From: an uncultured Bacteroidota bacterium
GTDB taxonomy: Bacteria > Bacteroidota > Bacteroidia > Flavobacteriales > Flavobacteriaceae
Direction of reading: 5' to 3'
Assembly: GCA_902597545.1 (NCBI GenBank)
Contig: CACJYD010000011.1
Span: 1 to 52,112, forward strand
Length of the DNA: 52,112 nt
Each line of letters starts with the position of its first letter. Positions within the stretch are counted from its first letter, which is position 1. The notes under the pieces are model-generated. The model saw only the letters and a list, made by a program, of their open reading frames with translations, was not told where the DNA came from and did not search any database. A program made the translations under genes and the position numbers. Shown here piece by piece: positions 9,699-19,123 of this stretch.

Positions 9699-11039
9699 AT
9701 GTTAGAAACAATAATTATAATCGTTTTTGTTCTTGGCTACTTAGGTATTGCATTTGAACACTCTTTAAAAGTTGATAAATTGATACCAGCCTTAATTATG
9801 ATGGCTGTGATGTGGGGTATTATCTCATATTTTGACATGACTGTTTTTGAGATTGATACAAAAAATAAAGAGTTGATGCCATACAAATTAAAGTCAGTAA
9901 TGAATTATTTTTTAGGTCATACAGCTGAAATTTTAATTTTCTTGATCGGAGCCATGACCATCGTTGAGACAATTGACTTTTTTAATGGTTTCAAGACTAT
10001 TAAGAAGTTGATTAAAACCAAAAGTAAAGTTAAAATTCTTTGGATTATATGTTTTCTAGCTTTCATCCTATCTGCCATAATAGATAATTTGACCGCGACT
10101 ATTGTTCTTGTGACAATTCTTCAAAAACTTGTTAAAGACAGAACACTTAAACTTTGGTATGCAGGTATGATTATCGTTGCTGCCAATGCTGGTGGTGCAT
10201 GGTCACCTATTGGAGATATAACCACAACAATGCTATGGATTGGAGAAAAAGTTTCAATTGTAGCATTAATCAAATTCTTAATTATTCCATCATTGGTTTG
10301 TATGATCATTCCAACCTACGTGGCATCTAGGTATAAAGTTTTTCAAGGTGAAATCGATCCGCCCAAAAATACAGAGAAAGAAAATCCTTACGGGTCACTT
10401 ATTTTGAAAATAGGTTTAATCTCGATTGTTTTTGTTCCAGCATTCAAAATTTTTACAGGATTACCACCTTATGTAGGCATGATGCTTTCTCTGGCAGTCG
10501 TAGCTACAATTGCAGAATTTTTAAACAATTCTTTATCATCCATGAAGTTTGATTCAGGTCATTCTCATCACAGTCCAATTCATTACGCATTAACAAAAAT
10601 TGAAATGCCAAGTATTTTATTTTTCCTTGGTATTTTAATGGCTGTAGGTGCACTTGAAGCCCTAGGAATTGTTTTTGGAGTTGGACAGTGGATGGTATCA
10701 ACCTTTGAAAATGTTGATTGGGTAATATTTGGAGGATTAGATATTGTTGTCTTTGTATTAGGTTTTCTCTCTGCTGCTATTGATAATGTTCCACTTGTTG
10801 CTGCTTCCATGGGAATGTTTGGAGAAGCTGTTGATGATCCATTATGGCATGGAATTGCTTATGCTGCTGGTACCGGTGGAAGTATGATAATTATTGGATC
10901 AGCTGCAGGTGTTGTCGCCATGGGCATGGAAAAAATTGATTTCATGTGGTATCTCAAAAAAATAGCTTTTTTAGCATTTATTGGATACATTGCTGGATTC
11001 ATGACATTTATTCTTCTCAGAGATTTTGTTCTTATTTAA
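9699..11039 (+). CDS. nhaD: NhaD-type Na+/H+ antiporter
   Basis: Inner-membrane Na+/H+ antiporter of the ArsB/NhaD superfamily. It extrudes Na+ in exchange for protons, for sodium and pH homeostasis. The 446 residues are almost wholly hydrophobic with roughly a dozen membrane segments. Family-typical motifs are SAIIDNLTATIVLV near residue 127, the glycine-rich AANAGGAWSPIGDITTTMLW near residue 160, and a second SAAIDNVPLVAASMGM in the C-terminal half. These two inverted-repeat-like I-D-N motifs hold the intramembrane acidic residues. The folC start codon overlaps its stop (TAATG), so the two are probably translationally coupled. Na+ handling fits a marine host. Confidence 0.92.
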   Translation: MLETIIIIVFVLGYLGIAFEHSLKVDKLIPALIMMAVMWGIISYFDMTVFEIDTKNKELMPYKLKSVMNYFLGHTAEILIFLIGAMTIVETIDFFNGFKTIKKLIKTKSKVKILWIICFLAFILSAIIDNLTATIVLVTILQKLVKDRTLKLWYAGMIIVAANAGGAWSPIGDITTTMLWIGEKVSIVALIKFLIIPSLVCMIIPTYVASRYKVFQGEIDPPKNTEKENPYGSLILKIGLISIVFVPAFKIFTGLPPYVGMMLSLAVVATIAEFLNNSLSSMKFDSGHSHHSPIHYALTKIEMPSILFFLGILMAVGALEALGIVFGVGQWMVSTFENVDWVIFGGLDIVVFVLGFLSAAIDNVPLVAASMGMFGEAVDDPLWHGIAYAAGTGGSMIIIGSAAGVVAMGMEKIDFMWYLKKIAFLAFIGYIAGFMTFILLRDFVLI

Positions 11040-12253
11040 TGAATTACACTGAAGCTATTGATTGGCTTGAGAACATTCCAATATCATTCGACTCAAATTA
11101 TGAAGGTTATGAACTTAAGCTTGTTAACATAGCTAAATTTTTAGATCAGTTAGGAAATCCTCAAAATGATCTCAGTTTAATTCATGTTGGAGGTACCAAT
11201 GGTAAAGGATCAACATGTCATATTATATCATCAATTTTACAAGAACACGGATTTAATGTAGGGCTTTTTTCATCCCCTCACATGTATGACTTTAGGGAGA
11301 GAATAAAAATTAACTCTAATTATATTGATAAAGACTTTATTCTTGAATTTATTAAGCATAATAAGAATTATATAATAAAAAATAATATATCATTTTTTGA
11401 AACAAGTTTTGCAATTGCACTTTGTTACTTTAGAAAAATAAAACCTGAATATGTTATTATTGAAGTTGGTCTTGGCGGAAGATTAGATGCAACAAATATT
11501 ATTAATCCAATTATTTCTGTAATTACTAATATTGGATTTGACCATAAAAAATTTCTTGGAAATACTTTAATTCAAATAGCTAATGAAAAGGCTGGAATAA
11601 TTAAGTCAAGTGCTCATACAGTTATTGGAGAATATGATGAAAATTTAAATAAAGTTTTTGAAAGCCATGCACTTGAAAAAAATTCAAAAATACATTACGC
11701 TGATCAAAGCATAAATTTTTACAAAAGTGATTTACAAGGCTTCTATCAATATCGTAATATTAATACTGCTATAAAGACAATTGAAAAAATGAATTCATTT
11801 GTGGTTGATAAAACTAATTTGGAAAATGGAATCAATAATGTTGTTAAAAACACTAATTTGATAGGAAGATGGCAAATTATAGGTTCATCACCAACAATTA
11901 TTTTTGATGTTGCCCACAACTTCAATTCCATTAAATTGATTTTTGAGCAATTAAGTAAAATAAAAACACATATCAGAGTTGTATTTGGAACTTTAGATAA
12001 GGTCGATCAATTAAATTGTCTCGATTTATTTCCAAAAAATTATCATTATTATTTTTGTTCACCTAATGTTAATAGAGCGATGAGTGTTTATGTTTTAAAA
12101 GATTATGCAGAAAAATTAGGCTTAAAATATCAGACTTTCAAAACAGTTGAAAATGCATATAAAAAAGCAATTTCAGATTCAAATAAAGTAGATATAATTA
12201 TGGTTACTGGCTCTAATTACCTTTTTTCACAAATTAATGATTTAAACAATTAA
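11039..12253 (+). CDS. folC: Bifunctional folylpolyglutamate / dihydrofolate synthase
   Basis: ATP-dependent ligase that adds glutamate to dihydropteroate and then to folates, giving the retained polyglutamate cofactors; cytoplasmic. I chose the ATG at 11039, which overlaps the nhaD stop as TAATG. The frame is open 31 codons further upstream inside nhaD, but that stretch is not family-like. The resulting 404 residues match the usual flavobacterial length. The Mur-ligase-type P-loop is GTNGKGS at residues 52-58. Further conserved parts are EVGLGGRLDATNI, the FDVAHN of the C-terminal domain, and VTGS near the end. It is followed by tRNA-Val after 26 nt. Confidence 0.96.
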   Translation: MNYTEAIDWLENIPISFDSNYEGYELKLVNIAKFLDQLGNPQNDLSLIHVGGTNGKGSTCHIISSILQEHGFNVGLFSSPHMYDFRERIKINSNYIDKDFILEFIKHNKNYIIKNNISFFETSFAIALCYFRKIKPEYVIIEVGLGGRLDATNIINPIISVITNIGFDHKKFLGNTLIQIANEKAGIIKSSAHTVIGEYDENLNKVFESHALEKNSKIHYADQSINFYKSDLQGFYQYRNINTAIKTIEKMNSFVVDKTNLENGINNVVKNTNLIGRWQIIGSSPTIIFDVAHNFNSIKLIFEQLSKIKTHIRVVFGTLDKVDQLNCLDLFPKNYHYYFCSPNVNRAMSVYVLKDYAEKLGLKYQTFKTVENAYKKAISDSNKVDIIMVTGSNYLFSQINDLNN

Positions 12254-12259
12254 GATTCA

Positions 12260-12267
12260 TATATTTG
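12260..12267 (+). promoter_or_regulatory. Bacteroidota minus-7 box of tRNA-Val
   Basis: TATATTTG matches the Bacteroidota consensus TAnnTTTG exactly and ends 12 nt before the tRNA. No TTG minus-33 element is seen at the usual 17-23 nt spacing. It lies just past the folC stop, giving tRNA-Val its own promoter. Confidence 0.6.
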
Positions 12268-12279
12268 CAGACCCGCAAA

Positions 12280-12354
12280 GGGCGCTTAGCTCAGTTGGTT
12301 CAGAGCACTTGGTTTACACCCAAGGGGTCGGGGGTTCGAATCCCTCAGCGCCCA
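12280..12354 (+). tRNA. tRNA-Val (anticodon TAC)
   Basis: A 75-nt cloverleaf. The acceptor stem GGGCGCT pairs with AGCGCCC, and the discriminator is A. The anticodon stem CTTGG/CCAAG encloses loop TTTACAC, giving anticodon TAC, which reads GUA valine codons. The T arm contains GGTTCGAATCC. CCA is not encoded. Confidence 0.97.
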
Positions 12355-12363
12355 CAAACTAAT

Positions 12364-12418
12364 AACCTCGGTGAAGCAAAAAGCTGCTTTTTTCAGTAAA
12401 TAGTAATCGAGGTTTTTT
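12364..12418. terminator. Bidirectional terminator-like stem-loop after tRNA-Val
   Basis: Arms AACCTCG (12364-12370) and CGAGGTT (12408-12414) enclose about 37 nt, which itself holds the inverted repeat AAAAAGC/GCTTTTT. A T-run at 12413-12418 follows on the plus strand. The convergent minus-strand gene ends at 12417, so the element probably serves both directions, more strongly on plus. It is the only convergent junction in the window with room for a terminator. Confidence 0.65.
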
Positions 12419-13604
12419 AGTTGGAGTACTTGAATTGAGTTTCCAAAGAAACATTGTAAATTGATTCTAGTTCATCTCTATTTTTTATAAAGTAACTAGT
12501 TTCGGGAGGCAAGCTAAAATTTTTCCAGAAAAAGTCGTTATAGGGAATTTTATAAAGAGACATATCTTTTCTCTCTAATGTTTCATCGAACTTGTCAAAA
12601 TCCTTTTTATTTTCTTTAAGTCCCACAACAAAAAGTTCATGACGGAATTCTACTGGTACAAATTCACGTACTTCTTTACCATTACTTAGCAAGATATTTT
12701 TGACATTTTGAGGAAGTCTTCTGGCTCCAATCCACTCCCTTTGATGATATGATAAATATAATTTTCCAATGGAATTTTTTTTATAAATCCATATACCACT
12801 TTGAGATCTACCAACAGGTGGTTTCCAAGATCTTTCAGCTCTATATATTTTATTAGTCTCAAATCCTATGAACAACTTTATTGTCTCATCATCACTTATT
12901 CCCTCATAAATAATGATATCCTCATTGTCATAACTACTAACATCTATTTTTTTCCATTTCATTGATCTTATTGAAGCCCCATTTCTTAGAGGATTCATCC
13001 AAACAGTATTTTCAATTGGATGTGTTTTTGCATTATTTTTAACATATCTATAATCTGCAGAATTTCTAGACTCTTTAAGTGAAAAGCGGCGTAGCATTGA
13101 TGGTGGACCCTTTTCTAAGACAGTTAAATAATGTTCAATAAAATATCTACATATGTTTTCTTCTACATCCCATCGTCTATATAATATGTCTAATTGATGA
13201 GTATTATTTATGAAGTTTTCCTTCATTAGTTTAAATGCTAGTTTAACATTGTTGATAGGTGTAGATACAACAACACCCTCTAATGCAGAAACTTTTTCTT
13301 TTAGAACTATTCTTTTATCACCATATATAAAATCTTTAATTTTAATTTGAAATGTTTCAAATCCAATAGATGAAATTTCAAGAATATCATCAAGTTCATT
13401 GTTTGAAACAAAAAATGAAAATGTTCCATCCTCAGTTGATGTAACACCTATATTTTTTTTAATGATTCCTACAGCAGCATATGGAACCTCCATTTCATAT
13501 TCGTCAACTACAGACCCCTCAATAACAATTCGACCTTGGGAAAATGAATTAATATAAATAAAACTAAATAATATAAAAAAAGGAACTATATAGTTTATTT
13601 TCAT
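12417..13604 (-). CDS. Exported protein with carboxypeptidase-regulatory-like domain
   Basis: A signal peptide of about 22 residues ends in SFSQ. It is followed, about residues 25-100, by a CarboxypepD_reg-like beta-sandwich with the typical pattern of a repeated unit (VIEGSVVDEYEMEVPYAAV, then GVTSTEDGTFSF, then LEISSIGFETFQIKI and a final VVLKE-like strand). This domain precedes TonB-dependent receptors and many periplasmic or surface proteins in Bacteroidota. The remaining 290 or so residues are a soluble-looking region I cannot assign; there is no receptor beta-barrel. It stands alone and ends at a bidirectional terminator. A near-consensus minus-7 box (TATATTTA, 13610-13617) sits 5 nt before its ATG. 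Confidence 0.75.
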   Translation of the reverse strand: MKINYIVPFFILFSFIYINSFSQGRIVIEGSVVDEYEMEVPYAAVGIIKKNIGVTSTEDGTFSFFVSNNELDDILEISSIGFETFQIKIKDFIYGDKRIVLKEKVSALEGVVVSTPINNVKLAFKLMKENFINNTHQLDILYRRWDVEENICRYFIEHYLTVLEKGPPSMLRRFSLKESRNSADYRYVKNNAKTHPIENTVWMNPLRNGASIRSMKWKKIDVSSYDNEDIIIYEGISDDETIKLFIGFETNKIYRAERSWKPPVGRSQSGIWIYKKNSIGKLYLSYHQREWIGARRLPQNVKNILLSNGKEVREFVPVEFRHELFVVGLKENKKDFDKFDETLERKDMSLYKIPYNDFFWKNFSLPPETSYFIKNRDELESIYNVSLETQFKYSN

Positions 13605-13660
13605 CTTTTTAAATATAAGAATTTAGAGCTTTTTTAATTTAGTACTTTTATAACATTAAT

Positions 13661-14110
13661 TTGAAAAAATTTAAACTTATTTCTATCTATGCGCTGAGTC
13701 TGTTCTATATAAATGTAGGTATTGCTCATTTTGTTAACCCTGATTTTTTTACTGTTATAATGCCTCCCTATATTCCTTATTCAACTTTTTTTGTTTTCTT
13801 ATCAGGATTTTTTGAAGTTTTATTTGGCTCAATGATTATATTTAAAAAGACAAGATACTATGGAGCTACAGGACTTTGTTTATTATTAATTTTTGTTTTT
13901 CCTGCAAACATTTATCTCTTTCAGTCGTATGAAGCTCAGGAAATTCTAAATATTACAAAACAGGGATCATTTGTAAGACTTTTTTTTCAGATACCTTTAT
14001 TCATTTTAGCATATTGGCATTCTATGGAAAAATCCTCACACTATTTTGATTTTTTTTCGATGGTGATCTTTTTCCCAACTATCATTTACTTTTTAACATT
14101 ATCTAATTAA
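13661..14110 (+). CDS. DoxX-like small membrane protein
   Basis: A 149-residue protein with about four membrane segments. The pattern of an N-terminal helix with GIAHFVNPDFF, then a helix with FLSGFFEVLFGSMII, and a later short P-A-N-I-Y-L segment resembles the DoxX/DoxD-like membrane family common in Bacteroidota. The start is a TTG at 13661; there is no ATG near the first membrane helix. Its exact role is unknown; relatives are linked loosely to redox or quinone functions. It ends 11 nt before an exported hydrolase gene on the same strand, with which it may form an operon. Confidence 0.65.
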   Translation: MKKFKLISIYALSLFYINVGIAHFVNPDFFTVIMPPYIPYSTFFVFLSGFFEVLFGSMIIFKKTRYYGATGLCLLLIFVFPANIYLFQSYEAQEILNITKQGSFVRLFFQIPLFILAYWHSMEKSSHYFDFFSMVIFFPTIIYFLTLSN

Positions 14111-14121
14111 CTTTAAATATT

Positions 14122-15060
14122 ATGAGAATACTTTTTTCTATCGCTACTACATTCAGCTTTTTCTTTATTTTTTCGCAAAAAAATATAGTTAATATTGATT
14201 CAATAATTAAGGCTGATAGTTACACTGTTTTTAAAAACATCAGTTATGGTCCAGATAAAAAAAACAATCTTGATTTATGGATAGCTGATACAGAATCAAA
14301 AACACCGTTTGTTATTTACATTCATGGTGGAGGATTTGGTGCAGGTAGTAAGAATGCTGCCTACACAAAAAATAATTTTAAAAGAGTAAAAAAGTTGCTC
14401 GATAATAATATATCATTTGCTACGATTGATTATAGATTTAAAAACAATGATGATTTTCTTTTGTCATCATTAAACGATGCCAAGAGAGCACTACAATATT
14501 TGAAATTTAATAACGAAAAATTTAATTTGATAAAAAATAAAGTTGCTTTGATGGGAGCTTCGGCAGGAGCAACTTCATCACTATGGATTGGGTTACAAGA
14601 TGATTTGTCAGATAAAAAAAGTAAGGATCCAGTTCTTAGAGAATCTACTAAAGTTTCATGCATAGTGGGAATGGCAGCAGCTCATTCCTTGAATTTAAAT
14701 AGATGGAAAGAAATGGCTAATGTTGATGAAGATTATTTAAAATCAATTTTTGAGAAGTATTTGGGAAAAATGGATACTGAAAAATGGATGAAGAGATCTT
14801 TTGATAAGGATTATATTTCTGAAGTAGACTTTTTTGAAAAAATGGACTCAAATGATCCTCCAATTTTTATTATAAACTTCGGCGGAAATAGAAAACCAAA
14901 AAATATTGCGGATTTTCACCATAATCCTTTGCACGCTAAAGTCTTAAAGCAAAGAGCGGACTCTTTAAAAATTAAAAATGTTATTTATGCTCCAGGAATC
15001 GGAATTGTTGATAAATCAAACCAAGGTTTGGTTGATTTTATAGTTGAAAATTTGAATTAA
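14122..15060 (+). CDS. Exported alpha/beta hydrolase (carboxylesterase type)
   Basis: A predicted serine esterase or lipase. A signal peptide of about 19 residues (ending FIFSQK) directs it out of the cytoplasm. The hormone-sensitive-lipase-like oxyanion motif HGGG is at residues 68-71. The nucleophile elbow is G-A-S-A-G at residues 145-149, with S147 as the catalytic serine. I could not assign the acid and His of the triad with confidence; candidates lie in the C-terminal part. At 312 residues it has a usual length. It follows the DoxX-like gene closely and ends 2 nt from the convergent DUF1295 gene. The substrate is unknown. Confidence 0.8.
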   Translation: MRILFSIATTFSFFFIFSQKNIVNIDSIIKADSYTVFKNISYGPDKKNNLDLWIADTESKTPFVIYIHGGGFGAGSKNAAYTKNNFKRVKKLLDNNISFATIDYRFKNNDDFLLSSLNDAKRALQYLKFNNEKFNLIKNKVALMGASAGATSSLWIGLQDDLSDKKSKDPVLRESTKVSCIVGMAAAHSLNLNRWKEMANVDEDYLKSIFEKYLGKMDTEKWMKRSFDKDYISEVDFFEKMDSNDPPIFIINFGGNRKPKNIADFHHNPLHAKVLKQRADSLKIKNVIYAPGIGIVDKSNQGLVDFIVENLN

Positions 15061-15062
15061 AA

Positions 15063-16004
15063 TTATTTTTTCCAGTTAGAATTCCAAATTCCAAAAAACA
15101 TTGGAACATTTTTTTGGTAATCTGCATATTCTGGGTATTTTTCTTTGCTGATTTCCTCACTAAACTGCGCACTGTTATAAAAAAGAATAACTAGCAATGC
15201 ACACCCAATTATGGACCAATTCAAAAACTTTCCAGTTGCGGAAATACTAAATAAATAAAATGAAATCCAAATTAATTGTTCACAAGCAAAGTTAGGATGA
15301 CGGGATATTGACCACAGCCCTGAGCTTACAAATCCTCTTTTATAATCACCTTTGAGTTCTTTACCATTTTTTATTTTTCTATACTTTTTAGTCTGAAAAT
15401 TATATTGTTGTTGATCAGATATTGTTTCAATTACAATAAATAATAGCATAAAAAATGCAATAATGTAATCATAAAAATTTAGGTCGTTTCCGCCTTGCCA
15501 CGATGCTAAAATTGGTAAAGTAAATAAAAAAATTAAACCCATTTGGTAAAGGCATATAAAGAATAAATTAAATAATGCCCAATTTAATTTTGGTCTTAAA
15601 AAAGGTACTTTTCTTTTAAGTTCTTTCCACCTGTAATCTTCTTCACCTTTCCAAAAATATATACTATATCCACCTCTTCTTGCAAAATTATAAGTTAATC
15701 GTAATCCCCATATAGATACCATTATTGACATCAAAATCATTCTAGTATCAAAACCGGATGATAATGTAAAATACCAGACATAAAAAATTGGAATGGTACT
15801 CCATAATTTATCAACCTGACTGTAGTTTTTAAAAATCTCACTTAATATGAAGGATATTAAAGAGGCGCCTAAATAAACCTTAAATAAAAAAAGCAGTGTT
15901 TCAGATTGATCTTCAGTAAAATTAAGATCAAAATAATCACCAAAAAATACCAAATAGACAAAAAGGATAAGTGAGCCAACTGTTAATATAATTTTCTTTG
16001 TCAT
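15063..16004 (-). CDS. DUF1295 family integral membrane protein
   Basis: A 313-residue, highly hydrophobic protein with about seven to eight membrane segments. It resembles the DUF1295 family, related to steroid 5-alpha-reductase and isoprenylcysteine methyltransferase-like membrane enzymes. The diagnostic C-terminal region is SSGLWSISRHPNFACEQ, followed by a membrane helix and EKYPEYADYQKNVPMFFG, which matches the reductase-type NADPH-binding end. The reaction and substrate are not known for this protein. It is transcribed alone, convergent with the hydrolase and divergent from the DUF1800 gene. Confidence 0.82.
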   Translation of the reverse strand: MTKKIILTVGSLILFVYLVFFGDYFDLNFTEDQSETLLFLFKVYLGASLISFILSEIFKNYSQVDKLWSTIPIFYVWYFTLSSGFDTRMILMSIMVSIWGLRLTYNFARRGGYSIYFWKGEEDYRWKELKRKVPFLRPKLNWALFNLFFICLYQMGLIFLFTLPILASWQGGNDLNFYDYIIAFFMLLFIVIETISDQQQYNFQTKKYRKIKNGKELKGDYKRGFVSSGLWSISRHPNFACEQLIWISFYLFSISATGKFLNWSIIGCALLVILFYNSAQFSEEISKEKYPEYADYQKNVPMFFGIWNSNWKK

Positions 16005-16052
16005 AATCTTGGCCGAAATTAAACAAAATTTGCAATATGGAACGATATTTAC

Positions 16053-16060
16053 GATATTTG
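16053..16060 (+). promoter_or_regulatory. Near-consensus minus-7 box before the DUF1800 gene
   Basis: GATATTTG matches TAnnTTTG except at the first two bases taken together (GA for TA, one mismatch). It ends 4 nt before the GTG start at 16065. The same 4-nt spacing is seen at pyrE and the trp leader, which would give leaderless transcripts. Confidence 0.35.
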
Positions 16061-16064
16061 ATTT

Positions 16065-17519
16065 GTGGCTGTGAACTGTAATAATGGAACTTTAAATGTC
16101 TATGTGCCAGACCAGAATAATCCATGGAATATTTCGAAGGTTTTATTTGTATTTAGGAGACTTGGTTTTAGCTTAAAATTTAAAGAGGTTAAGAATTATT
16201 TGAATTCTAATCCCAATGATTTGATTGATGAACTCTTTGATCAAGCACTAAATATGCCTGTTTCGCCAGATCCTGGGTGGGCCAATTTTAATAATGCAGA
16301 CTTTTCAAGTTCAGGAAAAAATAGGGGTGCTTTTTTCCGCGATCACCAAAAAATAGTTTTTGAAGACTTCTTAAACAATGGTTTAAGAGAAAGATTAACT
16401 CTATTCTGGAGCAATCACTTTGTAACTGAGTATTACATGTACAATCATCCGGCATATACATTTAGATATTATAACAATCTTCAAAAAAATGCGTTGGGTA
16501 ACTTTAAAGAATTTGTAAGAAATATTGGATTGGATGATGCCATGCTTATGTACTTAAATGGGTATGAAAATAAAAATAATGCTCCCAATGAAAATTATGC
16601 AAGGGAATTGTATGAATTATTTACTCTAGGTGAAGGAAATGGTTACACCCAAGATGATATAACTGAAACCGCAAGAGCATTAACTGGATATAATTCAAGA
16701 ACAAATGGAGGTCCAATTTCATTTAACCCGAACAGATTTGATGATGGTGAAAAAACAATTTTTGGTAAAACCGGTAATTGGAATTATGATGATGTAATTG
16801 AAATTTTGTTTGAAGAGAAAACTGATTTGATTGCAAATTTTATTTGCACTAAAATTTATAAACATTTTGTTAGCCCAGTTGTTAATGAGAATATAATTTC
16901 TGAGTTATCATCTGATTTCATTCAAAATAACTTCGAATTATTACCAATATTTAAAAAATTATTTAAAAGTGAGCATTTTTTCAATGTGGATGCTAGTAAT
17001 GTAATAATTAAGAGTCCAATTGATTTAATGGTTTTCATTGAAAAAGAATTTGATTTTATAAAGCCAAATAATTTTACCAATAATTTGACAAATTATTTAA
17101 GAGCTAGAACAATGGATATGGGCCAGCAAATTTTAAATCCAATTGATGTAGCAGGCTGGCAAGAAAATCATGATTGGATTTCAACTGGAACATTACCCAT
17201 GAGATGGGAGTTTGGAGATTATCTCTTAAATAGATATTATGCAGGAAACAAGGATCAATTTCGAGCTCTTTTAAAGGATATGATTGGTGAAAATATTGAC
17301 AATGCTGAAAATATTGTAAAAACAGTGAAAGAATATATGTTTTGTAATTATGAAATTCAAGAAGATGAGTTGAATGATGCCGTTTCTATATTTAAAGGAG
17401 ATATCCCTGATAACTATTTCGATGGGGGAGGATGGTCAATTAATGACAGTACTGTTCCAAAGCAATTTTATGACTTGCTTAGATTTTTTGTAACACTTCC
17501 AGAATATCAATTAAAATGA
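16065..17519 (+). CDS. DUF1800 domain protein
   Basis: A member of the DUF1800 family, which in many bacteria sits directly before a DUF1501 gene and whose function is unknown. It has 484 residues. The conserved core NENYARELYELFTLGEG (about residues 168-185) followed by GYTQDDITETARALTGY is diagnostic. No signal peptide is seen with the GTG start at 16065, although the partner protein looks exported. Its last bases overlap the DUF1501 ATG (ATGA), so the two are translationally coupled. An earlier start with a signal peptide is not available in frame, since a stop lies shortly upstream. Confidence 0.88.
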   Translation: MAVNCNNGTLNVYVPDQNNPWNISKVLFVFRRLGFSLKFKEVKNYLNSNPNDLIDELFDQALNMPVSPDPGWANFNNADFSSSGKNRGAFFRDHQKIVFEDFLNNGLRERLTLFWSNHFVTEYYMYNHPAYTFRYYNNLQKNALGNFKEFVRNIGLDDAMLMYLNGYENKNNAPNENYARELYELFTLGEGNGYTQDDITETARALTGYNSRTNGGPISFNPNRFDDGEKTIFGKTGNWNYDDVIEILFEEKTDLIANFICTKIYKHFVSPVVNENIISELSSDFIQNNFELLPIFKKLFKSEHFFNVDASNVIIKSPIDLMVFIEKEFDFIKPNNFTNNLTNYLRARTMDMGQQILNPIDVAGWQENHDWISTGTLPMRWEFGDYLLNRYYAGNKDQFRALLKDMIGENIDNAENIVKTVKEYMFCNYEIQEDELNDAVSIFKGDIPDNYFDGGGWSINDSTVPKQFYDLLRFFVTLPEYQLK

Positions 17520-19123
17520 GCAAGAAATATATAAATTCTGAAAAACATCGCAAAGAACACTCTAAATGGGACAGGAGAGGTTTTATGAAAGTTCTTGGAT
17601 TAGCTGGTGCAGGATCTATTTCATTAGGAAATACTAACCTTTCAGTTTTAAATTCAAATTTCATCACAAATGCACTTTCAGATTCAATCTCTGACAGAGT
17701 ACTCGTATTAGTTCGATTAAAAGGTGGTAATGATGGGTTGAATACAATTGTTCCACTATCACAATATGATACTTATGTGTCTAAAAGACCGACCCTACAT
17801 ATTCCAAACAATAAAATAATTAAACTGGATGATAATCATGGGATGCCTGATTATATGTCAAACTTGATGCCTTTTTGGAATGAAGGACAAATGAAAATTG
17901 TCAATGGTGTGGGATATGAAAGTCAAAATTTATCTCATTTTACATCATCTGATTATTGGGCTACTGGCTCAACTAAAAAAAGTGATATGGTTTCTACTGG
18001 ATGGTTAGGAAGATATTATGATGAGAAGCACTTTGATTATAATATGAATCCACCTGAGAAGCCAATTGCTGTACAGATTGGAAGTAATGCAAATCTAATT
18101 TTCAGTGGTGCTCAACGATCTTATGCTTTTGCCGTTGCAAATGAATCAAGACTTGAAAGAGTGGCTGAGAGGGGTGAGTTTTTTGGATTGGAAAATCTTC
18201 CAGATTGTACTCATGGTGATCAACTAGAGTACCTAAGGAGGGTAACTAATACAACTTATGACTATGCTAAAGTGATAAATGAAGCCTTTAAAAATTCTAC
18301 AGATTCGGATACATATGATAATGAGATTGGATTAGAGAAGCAATTAAGATTAGTTGCAAGATTAATTAAAGGAGGGTTAGGTTCTAAAATATATATGGTT
18401 TCAATTGGTGGTTTTGATACCCATGGAAATCAATCGTTAACTCATGAAGTCCTATTAACATATGTTGCAGATGCAATTAAGAAATTTTATGATGATTTAA
18501 ATTATGAGGGATTAGACTCAAAAGTTCTTTCAATGACATTTTCGGAATTTGGAAGAAGAGTTAAAGAAAATGGGTCTCAGGGAACAGATCATGGTTCAGC
18601 TGCGCCAACCTTATTATTTGGACCTCCTCTAAGAGGAAGTGGAATAATAGGTGAATGGCCAAGCTTAGATAATCTCAATCGAAGAGGCAATATGTATAAC
18701 AGTATTGATTTTAGATCTATATATCAAACAATTCTTAAAGATTGGTTGTGTGGTGATTCAGATTATATAGATAAGGCGATGCTTGGAAATGAGTATGACG
18801 CATTAGGTCTAGGTTTTGGTTGCAATGATTTAGATATTGTAGATTATAATGATTTGTTTAATTACCATCATCCTATTTATACTAATTCAATTAATGAGGT
18901 TAATTTGAATCTTAGAATAAAGCAAAGCCATAATGTGAAAATTAGAGTTTACGATATCTTGGGAAGACATATCAGTACTATTTTTGATGGTCAATTAATG
19001 AGCGGTGAACACACATTCCCGCTAAGCCATAATAGAGGAGGTAAAATTTCTTCAGGTCAATATTTTTATAGAATAGGAATTTCTGGTGGACAAACTTTAA
19101 GTAAATCCTTTGTAGTTAGATAG
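17516..19123 (+). CDS. DUF1501 protein with T9SS type A sorting tail
   Basis: Coupled partner of the DUF1800 gene (ATGA overlap). The N-terminus has a twin-arginine-like motif (D-R20-R21-G-F-M-K) before a hydrophobic segment rich in Gly and Ala, suggesting Tat export; the family is related to sulfatase-like or phosphatase-like folds. Core motifs are RLKGGNDGLNTIVP, GGFDTHGNQ, FSEFGRRVKENGSQGTDHGSA. The final 75 or so residues form a C-terminal sorting domain of type IX secretion (beta-rich, with VRVYDILGR-like and SSGQYFYRI segments and a terminal KSFVVR), so the mature protein is probably surface-attached or released. The biochemical activity is unknown. Its stop overlaps the convergent gene by 8 bp. 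Confidence 0.88.
   Translation: MSKKYINSEKHRKEHSKWDRRGFMKVLGLAGAGSISLGNTNLSVLNSNFITNALSDSISDRVLVLVRLKGGNDGLNTIVPLSQYDTYVSKRPTLHIPNNKIIKLDDNHGMPDYMSNLMPFWNEGQMKIVNGVGYESQNLSHFTSSDYWATGSTKKSDMVSTGWLGRYYDEKHFDYNMNPPEKPIAVQIGSNANLIFSGAQRSYAFAVANESRLERVAERGEFFGLENLPDCTHGDQLEYLRRVTNTTYDYAKVINEAFKNSTDSDTYDNEIGLEKQLRLVARLIKGGLGSKIYMVSIGGFDTHGNQSLTHEVLLTYVADAIKKFYDDLNYEGLDSKVLSMTFSEFGRRVKENGSQGTDHGSAAPTLLFGPPLRGSGIIGEWPSLDNLNRRGNMYNSIDFRSIYQTILKDWLCGDSDYIDKAMLGNEYDALGLGFGCNDLDIVDYNDLFNYHHPIYTNSINEVNLNLRIKQSHNVKIRVYDILGRHISTIFDGQLMSGEHTFPLSHNRGGKISSGQYFYRIGISGGQTLSKSFVVR

Noticed and set aside
10946-11038. 31-codon N-terminal extension of folC inside nhaD
   Set aside because: It is not like the FolC family and overlaps a well-conserved gene; the ATG at 11039 overlapping the nhaD stop is the better start.
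12364-12418. The stem-loop after tRNA-Val as a small RNA gene
   Set aside because: It could be a small structured RNA, but the long-range arms, T-run and position between convergent transcripts fit a bidirectional terminator more simply.
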